Below, one piece after another: positions 6,170-13,418 of a DNA stretch of 19,964 nt. The stretch comes from an uncultured Clostridia bacterium (lineage in GTDB: Bacteria; Bacillota; Clostridia; Oscillospirales; Acutalibacteraceae). The position numbers and the translations under genes are program-made. The stretch spans positions 1 through 19,964 of the forward strand of contig CAMNDS010000003.1 of the NCBI GenBank assembly GCA_946535695.1. The letters run 5' to 3'. Numbering within the stretch: position 1 is the stretch's first letter; every line of letters starts with the position of its first letter. Under the pieces are notes generated by a model that saw only the letters and a list, made by a program, of their open reading frames with translations, made no database searches and was not told the DNA's origin.

Positions 6170-6724
6170 ATGAGAAATTTATACGAAACCATAAAAGATA
6201 AACTTTCTGAGTCTATACTAGATGATGATGAAAATATACAAGATAATATACTTAAAAATCGACTAATTGAAGGATTGATGAATATATTTATTGAAGTCAT
6301 GAATATCAAAGAGGTGTGGAGCGCTGATGATTATATAGATTTTCGTTTCGAAGATAAAGTACTAGACGAAATAGTGGTTGGAAAAGGACTTAAACAATAT
6401 AGTGCTTCTCGTATGTATAAATATATACAAACGAAAAAAGATACATTTATAAAAAGAGCTAAAAATTTATTCGGTATTATTAAAAATATAAAGATTATCA
6501 ATAAACATAATATTTTTGGATTTGATATTGAACTTAAAAATGATTCTATAATTGGAATTTATATTAAACTACAAAAATATGGAGTTAATAGCTCAGACTC
6601 AGATCTATTTCCTGATGCTGTCATGAATATTTTTATACGATCGCAAAATAAATCAAATCGAGATGGTTTAGTTGAACAATATAAAAAATATATGAAATCT
6701 ATAGAAGATCCAAATTTATATTAA
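6170..6724 (+). CDS. Tagged protein with SESILDDDE N-terminus, unknown body
   Basis: I chose the ATG at 6170, one base after the previous stop, because the protein then starts MRNLYETIKDKL followed by SESILDDDE, a module shared with the proteins starting at 9503 and 19531; the longer frame from 6137 lies inside the previous gene. The 184-residue product has an acidic tag, then a lysine/isoleucine-rich body with alternating strands (about 103-140), and a charged helical C-terminus. No enzyme motif is seen. The LSE/S junction at about residues 13-16 matches the (L/I)-x-E cut site of T4 prohead protease, so the tag may be removed during head maturation. That role is inference; the shared tag is directly visible. 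Confidence 0.85.
   Translation: MRNLYETIKDKLSESILDDDENIQDNILKNRLIEGLMNIFIEVMNIKEVWSADDYIDFRFEDKVLDEIVVGKGLKQYSASRMYKYIQTKKDTFIKRAKNLFGIIKNIKIINKHNIFGFDIELKNDSIIGIYIKLQKYGVNSSDSDLFPDAVMNIFIRSQNKSNRDGLVEQYKKYMKSIEDPNLY
6206..6231 (+). repeat. DNA copy of the N-terminal tag (inverted match at 9433-9458)
   Basis: These 26 bases encode the SESILDDDE region and occur unchanged in reverse complement at 9433-9458. The match runs further upstream with one mismatch. Confidence 0.9.
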
Positions 6725-6731
6725 TATCAAT

Positions 6732-7766
6732 ATGAAAAGTTTATTTAGTATATTACAAGAAAGTATATCCGATGAAACTAAAAAAGTTTTATTAGATATT
6801 ATTAACTCTCCGAGCTTTACAGAAAAACAAGCTAGAAAAATAATCAGATCATTAGACGATCAAAAAATACTAGTAGATACTTTATATAATTATTATACTA
6901 GTCGAGGCGTAGAAGATGATGCGAAAAACATAACCAGAATAATCGATGCTAATGATAACATTGAAGAATTTATTGAATTAGTATCCAATGATTCATATTT
7001 GCCGTCCGCAGATGATTTCATAAAAGGACATAATATTTACGATTTGTTTAGTTCTTGTAATCTTAATAAAGAAACATTAAAAGAATTAGCGAATGAGAAA
7101 CCGAGCAGAAGTAGTATTACTAGAGGAATGTTTGAAATTCTATGCGAACTACTTCTAAAGAATATAAATTATAAAAATGCAAATTATCCGGGCAAAGCAG
7201 GAGATGTCAATGCTGGAGGGTTGGCTATAGAATTTAAAGGACCTCAAGCTAGAGTAAAAGGACAAAAAGAACATAACGCGTTGTTGATTGATCAAAAATT
7301 TAATGAGTTATATAATACTATATCAGATAAAGAAATAAGTGATAAAAATATATTTAGTACGCAAGATCTCATGAAAAAATATCTTGGTGATTTATCTGCT
7401 TCCGATGAAGATATTTTTAATGTTATTTCGAAGAGTCTACTTAATCAATATGGTTTTGATGATGATCTCCGATCAATCCAAAAAGAAATAGTTAATAAAG
7501 GTAAGATTGATGTAAAAAACATCACAAGATTATTGGGTTGTATACAATTAAAAGGTTATTACTTAGATGAGCGATGGGATTATATATGTATCTTTCATGG
7601 TAATAAGGGTATAGAAGCATTACAAAGGGGAGATTATACATGCATATTAGGGGAAGATGTAACTGATATCGTAAAAACGTTTAATAACAAACATCTTATT
7701 TTTAGTGGAGGTGGTAAATATACAGGTTCTGTTAGAGATCATTATTGTCAAATATATTATAAATAA
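6732..7766 (+). CDS. PD-(D/E)xK nuclease-like protein with tag-like N-terminus
   Basis: A 344-residue protein. It starts MKSLFSILQESISDE, similar in shape to the tagged proteins and with an L-Q-E/S junction at 8-11. Residues 11-110 are helical and charged. The core has the signature of the PD-(D/E)xK nuclease fold: a glutamate in a helix (RGMFEILCELL, E135), an aspartate after a loop (GKAGDVN, D158) and an ExK strand (AIEFKG, E167 and K169). In restriction enzymes and related nucleases these residues bind metal and cut DNA. Later strands (LLGCIQLKGYYLDERWDYIC, about 268-287) complete a mixed fold. It sits between a tagged protein and the NMNAT-like gene with a 7-nt gap upstream and TAATG overlap downstream. 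The target is unknown; a degenerate or DNA-binding-only version is possible. Confidence 0.85.
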   Translation: MKSLFSILQESISDETKKVLLDIINSPSFTEKQARKIIRSLDDQKILVDTLYNYYTSRGVEDDAKNITRIIDANDNIEEFIELVSNDSYLPSADDFIKGHNIYDLFSSCNLNKETLKELANEKPSRSSITRGMFEILCELLLKNINYKNANYPGKAGDVNAGGLAIEFKGPQARVKGQKEHNALLIDQKFNELYNTISDKEISDKNIFSTQDLMKKYLGDLSASDEDIFNVISKSLLNQYGFDDDLRSIQKEIVNKGKIDVKNITRLLGCIQLKGYYLDERWDYICIFHGNKGIEALQRGDYTCILGEDVTDIVKTFNNKHLIFSGGGKYTGSVRDHYCQIYYK

Positions 7767-8326
7767 TGAAAAAAGTAAATATCATAATAGGTCGTTTTCA
7801 ACCTTTTACAAAAGGTCATTATAAATGTATCGAAGAAGCTTGGAGATTAAAACAGATACCAACGGTTATTTGTATGATTGACACACCAGATAATAAAGTA
7901 GACGAGCGACATCCTTTTCCTAGTACTTTATTGTTACCTATCTATAAAGATCAATTTAAGAGAGATAGTAAAGTCGAAGATATCGTTCTTATTAAAAATG
8001 CCGATATCGTTAAAATAGGCGAAATACTAAAAGAAAAAGGAATGCAAATTGCTTCTTGGACATGCGGAACAGATAGAGTAGAAAGCTATATGAAGATGGC
8101 GGATCGATATAAGGAACAAGCTGGGTTGAGTGATGACTTCGAAGTAATTGAAATCAAACGATCTGATGAGGATATATCAGCTACCAAAGCTCGTCAGGCT
8201 TTATTAGATGATAATAAACTAGAATTCTATAAACTTACACCCCAGTTATCATTATCCACCAGACTCAAAAATGATTTATTTTTGATTTTACGAGATCAAA
8301 TACTTAAGATATGTAAATTATCATAA
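7766..8326 (+). CDS. Nicotinamide-nucleotide adenylyltransferase-like nucleotidyltransferase
   Basis: A 186-residue protein of the HIGH-type nucleotidyltransferase superfamily. IIIGRFQPFTKGH (6-18) matches the archaeal-type NMN adenylyltransferase (NadM-like) opening GRFQPxHxGH, with Thr replacing the first His; GTDRV lies at 101-105 and the ISATKAR (137-143) motif matches ISxTxxR, which contacts the triphosphate. The likely reaction joins ATP and nicotinamide mononucleotide to NAD; another cytidylyl- or adenylyltransfer is possible. The start is coupled to the nuclease-like gene by TAATG. Phages carry such enzymes in NAD salvage sets or against NAD-depleting defences; no NAMPT or Nudix partner is in view. 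A strong terminator follows 26 nt after the stop. Confidence 0.9.
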   Translation: MKKVNIIIGRFQPFTKGHYKCIEEAWRLKQIPTVICMIDTPDNKVDERHPFPSTLLLPIYKDQFKRDSKVEDIVLIKNADIVKIGEILKEKGMQIASWTCGTDRVESYMKMADRYKEQAGLSDDFEVIEIKRSDEDISATKARQALLDDNKLEFYKLTPQLSLSTRLKNDLFLILRDQILKICKLS

Positions 8327-8352
8327 TTAAATAGATCCCGCAGGAGATCAAG

Positions 8353-8380
8353 GAAAAAACCGGCTTAAGCCGGTTTTTTC
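8353..8380. terminator. Strong bidirectional rho-independent terminator
   Basis: A perfect palindrome: six A, ACCGGC-TTAA-GCCGGT, six T, so a stable G/C stem followed by a T run on both strands. It separates the plus operon ending at 8326 from the convergent minus gene ending at 8427. Confidence 0.92.
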
Positions 8381-8426
8381 TTTATAATAACTTATTGTAT
8401 TTTTAGGTTTATGTTTGGTGGTATTT

Positions 8427-9503
8427 TTATTTTATTACTACCCACCATCCGTCTTTTGTCTTTGGAATATTTAAAGGATCATCAACGCAATCCCAATGTT
8501 CTGAGGATCCTACTTTAGTCATTATTTGTTGCCAAACAGGATCCTTAGTGATAGTGATACTTGTATTATTATCATGTACATAAACTCTAAATTTAGGATT
8601 ATTAAATCTCGATAAATCCAATATTGGATTTAGACTAACATTACTGAGATTGTAAGGCAGCTGATTCCGAATAGATTTGTACTTTTTATTTCTAAAAAAT
8701 GCTAGAATTTTACCCCACGAGGAATTACGCCTAGTCTCAATTGTTTCCCTTTGGCTATTAAAAAATTGATAAGTATATTTTTTATCAAACAACTCACTTA
8801 AACGAGATCCAAAAGCGCTCTGTGTATCGTCTAAAATAAATGTATCATGCGCTTCGATTGATTCGACATTACCCTTTACATTCTTTAAATAAAAATCTTC
8901 AGATATTATTTGTAATGTTCGTATATTATTAAATACACAATCGATTATCTTAACTTCGGAGGTATTAGCTATAGTAATCGAAGACTGTATAAAAGAGGAA
9001 TTTTTATATTGAGTGAATATCTTTCCATCACCGAATCGAAGAATATCTATCACAGAAGAAGATATATCATCATATTCGGATCCATCAAATTGTAAATTCT
9101 GTATAGTATCATATCCTCGGATTGTTAATTTTTTACATATTATTTTTATTTCGCCGAAGTCAATTTTTCCTTTTCTAGAACCCAAATGTTCGATGATACA
9201 GTGAGGTGTGTATACTTCTCTTATACCGCATTTTTTCATTATTTGTAAAAATAAATCATAATCGGTAATATAAATAGCATAACCCACATTATTTGTATTA
9301 TAATGAAGTTCTCCAGGTCGCAATTCTGCCTTTATAGGTTTCTCTCCGGTTCGGTGAGCAACTCTAATAACATTATTATATTTGTCTAATAATGAATAAA
9401 TTGAATGATCGCGCAAAGATTGTATAACCTCATCATCATCATCTAGTATAGACTCAGAGAGTTTATTATGTATTGTTTTATATATATTATATATCGTTTT
9501 CAT
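8427..9503 (-). CDS. Tagged beta-rich protein with SESILDDDD N-terminus
   Basis: A 358-residue protein. Residues 1-23 form the shared tag: a short helix ending in HNKL and then SESILDDDDE. The body after about residue 75 has many short strands with repeated hydrophobic, Asn and Asp positions (TIRGYDTIQNLQFDG, SSITIANTSEVKIIDCVFNN), which suggests a right-handed beta-helix or leucine-rich-like solenoid; the last 60 residues are more mixed and end with paired Trp (DGWWVVIK). No enzyme motif is seen. Beta-solenoids in phages are often tail spikes, but the tag points to a packaged protein. It lies 9 nt after the small gene at 9513 and its transcription ends at the shared terminator. Confidence 0.85.
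   Translation of the reverse strand: MKTIYNIYKTIHNKLSESILDDDDEVIQSLRDHSIYSLLDKYNNVIRVAHRTGEKPIKAELRPGELHYNTNNVGYAIYITDYDLFLQIMKKCGIREVYTPHCIIEHLGSRKGKIDFGEIKIICKKLTIRGYDTIQNLQFDGSEYDDISSSVIDILRFGDGKIFTQYKNSSFIQSSITIANTSEVKIIDCVFNNIRTLQIISEDFYLKNVKGNVESIEAHDTFILDDTQSAFGSRLSELFDKKYTYQFFNSQRETIETRRNSSWGKILAFFRNKKYKSIRNQLPYNLSNVSLNPILDLSRFNNPKFRVYVHDNNTSITITKDPVWQQIMTKVGSSEHWDCVDDPLNIPKTKDGWWVVIK
9433..9458 (-). repeat. DNA copy of the N-terminal tag (inverted match at 6206-6231)
   Basis: Identical over 26 bases in reverse complement to 6206-6231, both encoding SESILDDD. Identity at the DNA level beyond the protein suggests recent copying or recombination. Confidence 0.9.
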
Positions 9504-9512
9504 ATGATTTTC

Positions 9513-9674
9513 TTAACGTATATCAAGTCTGTAATATAATTTCTTATTATCAAGATACAGACAGAAATCGTCCAAATGTCTCTTTAAAGATTTTTTTATT
9601 TTAGCAGTATGAAAATCTATAGAATTACGTGCTTTAAATAATAATAATACTATCGCATCGTCATCGAGTATCAT
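9513..9674 (-). CDS. Small 53-residue protein starting MILDDDA
   Basis: The ATG at 9674 begins MILDDDAIVLLLFKARNSID and runs to TAA with a basic, lysine-rich, helical C-terminal half. It lies 9 nt before the tagged gene at 9503 and is preceded, 21 nt upstream, by a TATATATAAATA element. The ILDDD string matches the core of the tag in the neighbouring gene, but the usual helix and Glu-Ser ahead of it are absent. It might be a truncated tagged protein or an unrelated small gene. No family is recognised. Confidence 0.6.
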   Translation of the reverse strand: MILDDDAIVLLLFKARNSIDFHTAKIKKSLKRHLDDFCLYLDNKKLYYRLDIR

Positions 9675-9695
9675 GATAAGTATCAGTTAGTTATA

Positions 9696-9707
9696 TATTT
9701 ATATATA
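9696..9707 (-). promoter_or_regulatory. Candidate promoter -10 element, TATATATAAATA
   Basis: The same 12-mer as on the minus strand at 4447-4458, here 21 nt upstream of the ATG at 9674. It includes TATAAATA, the T4 late promoter core. It lies within a short inverted repeat (TTAGTT...AACTAA). Confidence 0.4.
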
Positions 9708-9741
9708 AAACTAATTATAAAATTTAGTCAAAAATAAAGTA

Positions 9742-10665
9742 TTAGAGTAGAGTAGTAGCAAAACCGACATAATATAACTCAGGTAGATTGATTTCTGCGT
9801 CGGGATTATTAAAATCCGGATTATAATCTGAGGGATAAGTTATTATACCCATTAATGGTACCATATCGATAATGTGATTAATGATATCATCGCTAATTGC
9901 GATTAATCCTTTATTCCGTATCAATCTAAGACTCGCGTCCATTGAGTCTTTATTGATTTGCACATTTAAATTATCGCCCCCGATGAAACCTGCAATATCT
10001 AATAAATTTATACTGTCTCTATAAAAATCATTTGCTTTACAAAAATCTATTATAGCCGCAAAAAATAATATATCTATGATATTCTTTTGATATATATTTT
10101 CATTATTTGTATATGTCTTAAATCGCCCGTACGTAGTAAGTTCTCCGGATTTCTTGTAGAAACTATTCGAATAATAATAATCGACAAAAGCTTTTAAACC
10201 TTCTTTATTATTCGAATTTGTACTATCGATATAATTATATATATTATTAATTACCATACGGACATCCTCTATCGGTCTTTGCAGTTTTATAGTTGTATCG
10301 CCAGTAACGCCATTTGCAAGCAACATAGAAAATACTTGAATTTCTTCGTTTGTCATACCATTAAAGGAAATAAAATCAGTGTTGAGTTTATCATATTCTA
10401 CTATTTTTACTACGAGTTTATCTAGTTCGCCACTAAATTCGTTAATTTTTTCATCTATAAAATCTTGCAGAGAACCACTATAACCTTCATTCTGAAAATC
10501 TGTTCGCCAATTAGGAAAAGCTTGTTCTACCAACGATATAAAATCACTATCGTTGACGGAATAACTAGTTCTAGTCGGAATAGTCTGTTTTATTAAGTTT
10601 ATTCCATTATTGGGGCTCGAACCAGAAACTACTGATAAATTATTAGTAATAGTAATTTTATTCAT
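9742..10665 (-). CDS. MNKITITNN-type protein 1 (unknown, probably structural)
   Basis: A 307-residue protein that starts MNKITITNNLSVVSGSSP. The first nine residues match the next gene upstream exactly and the one beyond it loosely, while the bodies differ. After a Ser/Gly/Pro linker there is a helical acidic region (about 38-95), a section with many Asn, Tyr and Asp (IYNYIDSTNSNNKEGLKAF, near 142-160), and a C-terminus with PSDYNPDFNNPDAEINLPEL before TAA. No catalytic motif, signal peptide or membrane segment is seen. The beta-strand-like N-terminus plus linker could be a common docking peptide on a virion part. Function is not recognised. Confidence 0.85.
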   Translation of the reverse strand: MNKITITNNLSVVSGSSPNNGINLIKQTIPTRTSYSVNDSDFISLVEQAFPNWRTDFQNEGYSGSLQDFIDEKINEFSGELDKLVVKIVEYDKLNTDFISFNGMTNEEIQVFSMLLANGVTGDTTIKLQRPIEDVRMVINNIYNYIDSTNSNNKEGLKAFVDYYYSNSFYKKSGELTTYGRFKTYTNNENIYQKNIIDILFFAAIIDFCKANDFYRDSINLLDIAGFIGGDNLNVQINKDSMDASLRLIRNKGLIAISDDIINHIIDMVPLMGIITYPSDYNPDFNNPDAEINLPELYYVGFATTLL

Positions 10666-10685
10666 TTTGATACGTTGATTTATTT

Positions 10686-10725
10686 AACATCACTGAGAAT
10701 CTCAGTGATGTTAACATCACTGAGA
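10686..10725. repeat. Triple alternating 13-bp inverted repeat
   Basis: AACATCACTGAGA occurs at 10686-10698, as its reverse complement at 10700-10712, and again in direct form at 10713-10725. The middle arm can pair with either neighbour, so two exclusive hairpins are possible. It fills the gap between two same-strand genes, just past the stop at 10732; the T tract is poor, so it may be an attenuator, mRNA-stability element or weak terminator. Confidence 0.85.
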
Positions 10726-10731
10726 TACTGT

Positions 10732-11196
10732 TTATGACATTGTTTCGCTTGTTATATTTGTTATATTTCCAATCTCAGTATACTCTTGTACACTGACTAG
10801 TGTGGGATCATAAGTTATTTTAACATCAGGTGTTGTGGCCGTGATATAAATGTACGGGAAATGAAACGAATAATCATATAATGAAAAATATGAAACATCT
10901 TCCGAATTAATTGTTGTATCGGAATAACTTCTAAAACTAGGATATAAAAAACCATCGGTCGCCGACGCCAAATCCACATAGCCGGGAATCATAATAGTTA
11001 CGGTACCTTCTATTCGTAAAAAATCTTTTCCTTCATAATCAGACTCTGAAGGAGGACCACCGGATTCCGGTTCGTTATAATCAAACATAGAAGCTCCCTC
11101 TATTTTTGTTACCTTTAATCCATATGGGTAAGAATTTCCTACGGGCTCCGACGTCGGAGTCACTTTAACATTGTTTGTAATAGTAATTTTATTCAT
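10732..11196 (-). CDS. MNKITITNN-type protein 2 (beta-rich, probably structural)
   Basis: A 154-residue protein starting MNKITITNNVKVTPTSEPVG, with the shared nine-residue N-terminus and a Thr/Ser/Pro linker. The rest is dominated by short strands with aromatic and acidic residues (FLRIEGTVTIMIPGYVDL, about 53-70; YSFHFPYIYITATTPDVKI, about 109-127) and no long helix, so a compact beta-sandwich such as a decoration or fibre-associated domain is plausible. The 15-nt gap to the gene upstream and the triple inverted repeat downstream place it in the middle of a three-gene set. No known family recognised. Confidence 0.83.
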   Translation of the reverse strand: MNKITITNNVKVTPTSEPVGNSYPYGLKVTKIEGASMFDYNEPESGGPPSESDYEGKDFLRIEGTVTIMIPGYVDLASATDGFLYPSFRSYSDTTINSEDVSYFSLYDYSFHFPYIYITATTPDVKITYDPTLVSVQEYTEIGNITNITSETMS

Positions 11197-11210
11197 ATTA
11201 ATATATTTAT

Positions 11211-12080
11211 TTAATCTACTAGTGAAGTAAAAATTAAAACATAAAACTTCTGCGAATCTGAATCTTGCAATATAAATATATAACCAATCCTAAAAAGACG
11301 AGTCAATCGAAGATATAACATTGCTAAGCTATTGAACTCATCTGGATAATCTCTCAATTCGTTATATATATTATATAAATCCATCATTTCTTTCAAGCCT
11401 ATATAATTAAGAGGATTAATAGGTATGGCACCGCGCACATGTTCCAGTATTGTATCATCCGACCAGCCGAACCTTTGCGTTACTTCATACTTTAATAAAG
11501 TGAATAATAAATCTATAAGTGTTTTATCATCTTTTATATTTTCAAAATAATCGATAGATTCTATATATTTTACACTGGAATCCAGAGAACGGACCTCCCA
11601 GTAATCGCTTTTTATTAAGTCTACTAAGAAATCAAAAAATTTAATTGCGGTGTTTTTTATATCAATAGGAGTTTCCCATTGCTGTACTATATCTCGTACC
11701 TGAGTTCGAATATCTTGTTTTATATTATCTATATCCGTTCTAAAACTGTCTGATAATTTTATTCTCATAGGTACACCACCGCCGGGTGATACAATACTGA
11801 AAAATGCGCTAGCGGCATTGGAAGTTTCTTCGTCGACTTCCATTATGATAGGAAGTAGATCTATGCCGGTAGTTTCTTCCGATTTAGGTCCTAAATAATT
11901 ATGTATCTGTTCATCGGACCAGTCTAGATTGAAGCAGTTTCTGACAATACTTACATCATCGGATAAACTAATGTGCAATCCTCCTTCAATTGAATAATTT
12001 GAATTTTGTAATTCGATATAAGTAGTTGGGGTAGTTCCTCCGCTAATTTTTATATTGCTTATAAGATTGATTTTATTCAT
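11211..12080 (-). CDS. MNKI-type protein 3 (unknown, probably structural)
   Basis: A 289-residue protein starting MNKINLISNIKISGGTTPTT, a looser form of the N-terminus in the two genes downstream, again followed by a Gly/Thr/Pro linker. Residues about 36-60 (DDVSIVRNCFNLDWSDEQI) resemble the matching region of protein 1 (NDSDFISLVEQAFPNWRTDF), hinting at a distant paralogue. The middle is helical with several Trp and Asp, and the C-terminus is hydrophobic (IGYIFILQDSDSQKFYVLIF). It begins 9 nt after the ligase-like gene, so it is probably in the same transcript. No enzyme motif is visible. Confidence 0.83.
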   Translation of the reverse strand: MNKINLISNIKISGGTTPTTYIELQNSNYSIEGGLHISLSDDVSIVRNCFNLDWSDEQIHNYLGPKSEETTGIDLLPIIMEVDEETSNAASAFFSIVSPGGGVPMRIKLSDSFRTDIDNIKQDIRTQVRDIVQQWETPIDIKNTAIKFFDFLVDLIKSDYWEVRSLDSSVKYIESIDYFENIKDDKTLIDLLFTLLKYEVTQRFGWSDDTILEHVRGAIPINPLNYIGLKEMMDLYNIYNELRDYPDEFNSLAMLYLRLTRLFRIGYIFILQDSDSQKFYVLIFTSLVD

Positions 12081-12089
12081 ATTTTGTAT

Positions 12090-13334
12090 TTATTTGTTAA
12101 ATTTATTTATCCCTATTATTTGATTAAGAGGACCGAAACCAGATGTTAACTTCATTACTTTGTTATTGTATATGAAAACTATACCCTCGGCTGGATTGAT
12201 TTCATTATTGATTAAAGTTAGTTTCTGTAACTGTTTATTCAGTTTTTCTTGCGATTCTAACGATCCGGATTTTTTTATGTCGTTAATCGCAGATTGAAGA
12301 TTACTTGTCAACTCCTTCACTACCTCATCTTCTCTACCTTGATTGATAATCCCCTTGCATAGTTTGACAATATCGTTACCAAATTTAAAAAAGAAATCAT
12401 CTAATGGTTTAGTTATTTCTTCAACTATCTTTTTATACTCTTTTTTAACTAATTGATCTAATTCTTGATCATGATTCGTAAATATGTTTTTAAATTGTCG
12501 AATATTAAATGTTTTATCATCTAAAAAGAAACGTTTAAATAATATATCTATATAATTATAAGATTCGGGTGCTTCTTTTATCCATATGTAGTTATTTTTT
12601 ATATATTCGTCAAATTTAGTTCTTAAATAACTCTTAATAGTTAAATCTGGATCATCGTTACAAATACGTATTAATTCTTCGGTGTATTTCTTTTTTAATT
12701 CATTGGATACCTTTTGTGTATCTATAATAACATTAGGAGTCAGACGTGCGTCTGTGTTTTTACAAGCTTTATCTATCTTATCCAATCCATTCTTTGTAAC
12801 CCCGATTTTAATCCATTCTTTCCCATCATATTCGTATATCCAGATATCATGAAAATCGACTTGATTGCTTGCGTAAGGCATGATATTTGTAGTACCAGCT
12901 ATCACACATTCGCAATTCACATATCGTCTTTGGTTGTCTTTATTAAAAAAACTAATAGGTAAACCAGTAAATACTTTTTCGATAGTCGAAGCGGCCTTAG
13001 AAAAAGTATCAAGGACATGTGGTTTATCTGACCATTTATTGATCATATCGGATTTTAACATTCCTCCTCTCTCTGAATTTAAATCTCCTTTATTACGAAT
13101 GAACACTACTTCCCCATTCTTATTTTTGGTTGCTTGAATATTCATACCGTCGACCTTTTCTGTTATATTCGTTATTTTGCCATCTAATAAATTAGTGACG
13201 ATATTTATTAAATCTTGAAATGTTAATTCTAAATAATTATGAGGATAATACATATGTCCGGATGCACCGCCCTCATTGATTGCTAATATATTAGTATTAT
13301 TTAATTGTTCTATTATATATTGTTGCAGATTCAT
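12090..13334 (-). CDS. ATP-dependent ligase-like nucleotidyltransferase
   Basis: A 414-residue protein. TEKVDGMN (58-65) is motif I of the covalent nucleotidyltransferase superfamily (DNA/RNA ligases, capping enzymes), with K60 as the adenylylated lysine. RNKG (79-82) fits motif Ia; EGIVF (383-387) is motif IV and VMKLT (393-397) motif V. Between lies a long Lys/Glu-rich helical insert (about 205-370), so the spacing of motif IV is unusually wide. The opening INEGGASGHMYYPH (19-32) matches the (E)GGA(A/S)GHM-P start I recall in phage ligase-like proteins. The first residues MNLQQYIIEQ have the (I/L)-x-E form of a capsid-targeting peptide. A DNA or RNA ligase role is likely; the OB domain is not obvious, so a different adenylyl transfer is possible. 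Confidence 0.88.
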   Translation of the reverse strand: MNLQQYIIEQLNNTNILAINEGGASGHMYYPHNYLELTFQDLINIVTNLLDGKITNITEKVDGMNIQATKNKNGEVVFIRNKGDLNSERGGMLKSDMINKWSDKPHVLDTFSKAASTIEKVFTGLPISFFNKDNQRRYVNCECVIAGTTNIMPYASNQVDFHDIWIYEYDGKEWIKIGVTKNGLDKIDKACKNTDARLTPNVIIDTQKVSNELKKKYTEELIRICNDDPDLTIKSYLRTKFDEYIKNNYIWIKEAPESYNYIDILFKRFFLDDKTFNIRQFKNIFTNHDQELDQLVKKEYKKIVEEITKPLDDFFFKFGNDIVKLCKGIINQGREDEVVKELTSNLQSAINDIKKSGSLESQEKLNKQLQKLTLINNEINPAEGIVFIYNNKVMKLTSGFGPLNQIIGINKFNK

Positions 13335-13354
13335 ATATATATAATAAATATAAT

Positions 13355-13380
13355 AAAAAAAGACCTTGCGGTCTTTTTTA
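13355..13380. terminator. Bidirectional rho-independent terminator
   Basis: AAAAAAGACC-TTGC-GGTCTTTTTT: a stem with A and T runs that works on either strand. It lies 39 nt past the folE2 stop and just upstream of the ligase-like gene on the same strand, closing the 7-deazaguanine transcript. Confidence 0.9.
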
Positions 13381-13418
13381 GGTTTTATAATTATTTATAA
13401 CGTATTAAAAGTACTTTA

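Noticed and set aside
9013..9204. Plus-strand frame inside the tagged beta-rich gene
   Set aside because: It is opposite a well-supported gene, with no ribosome site or recognisable protein.
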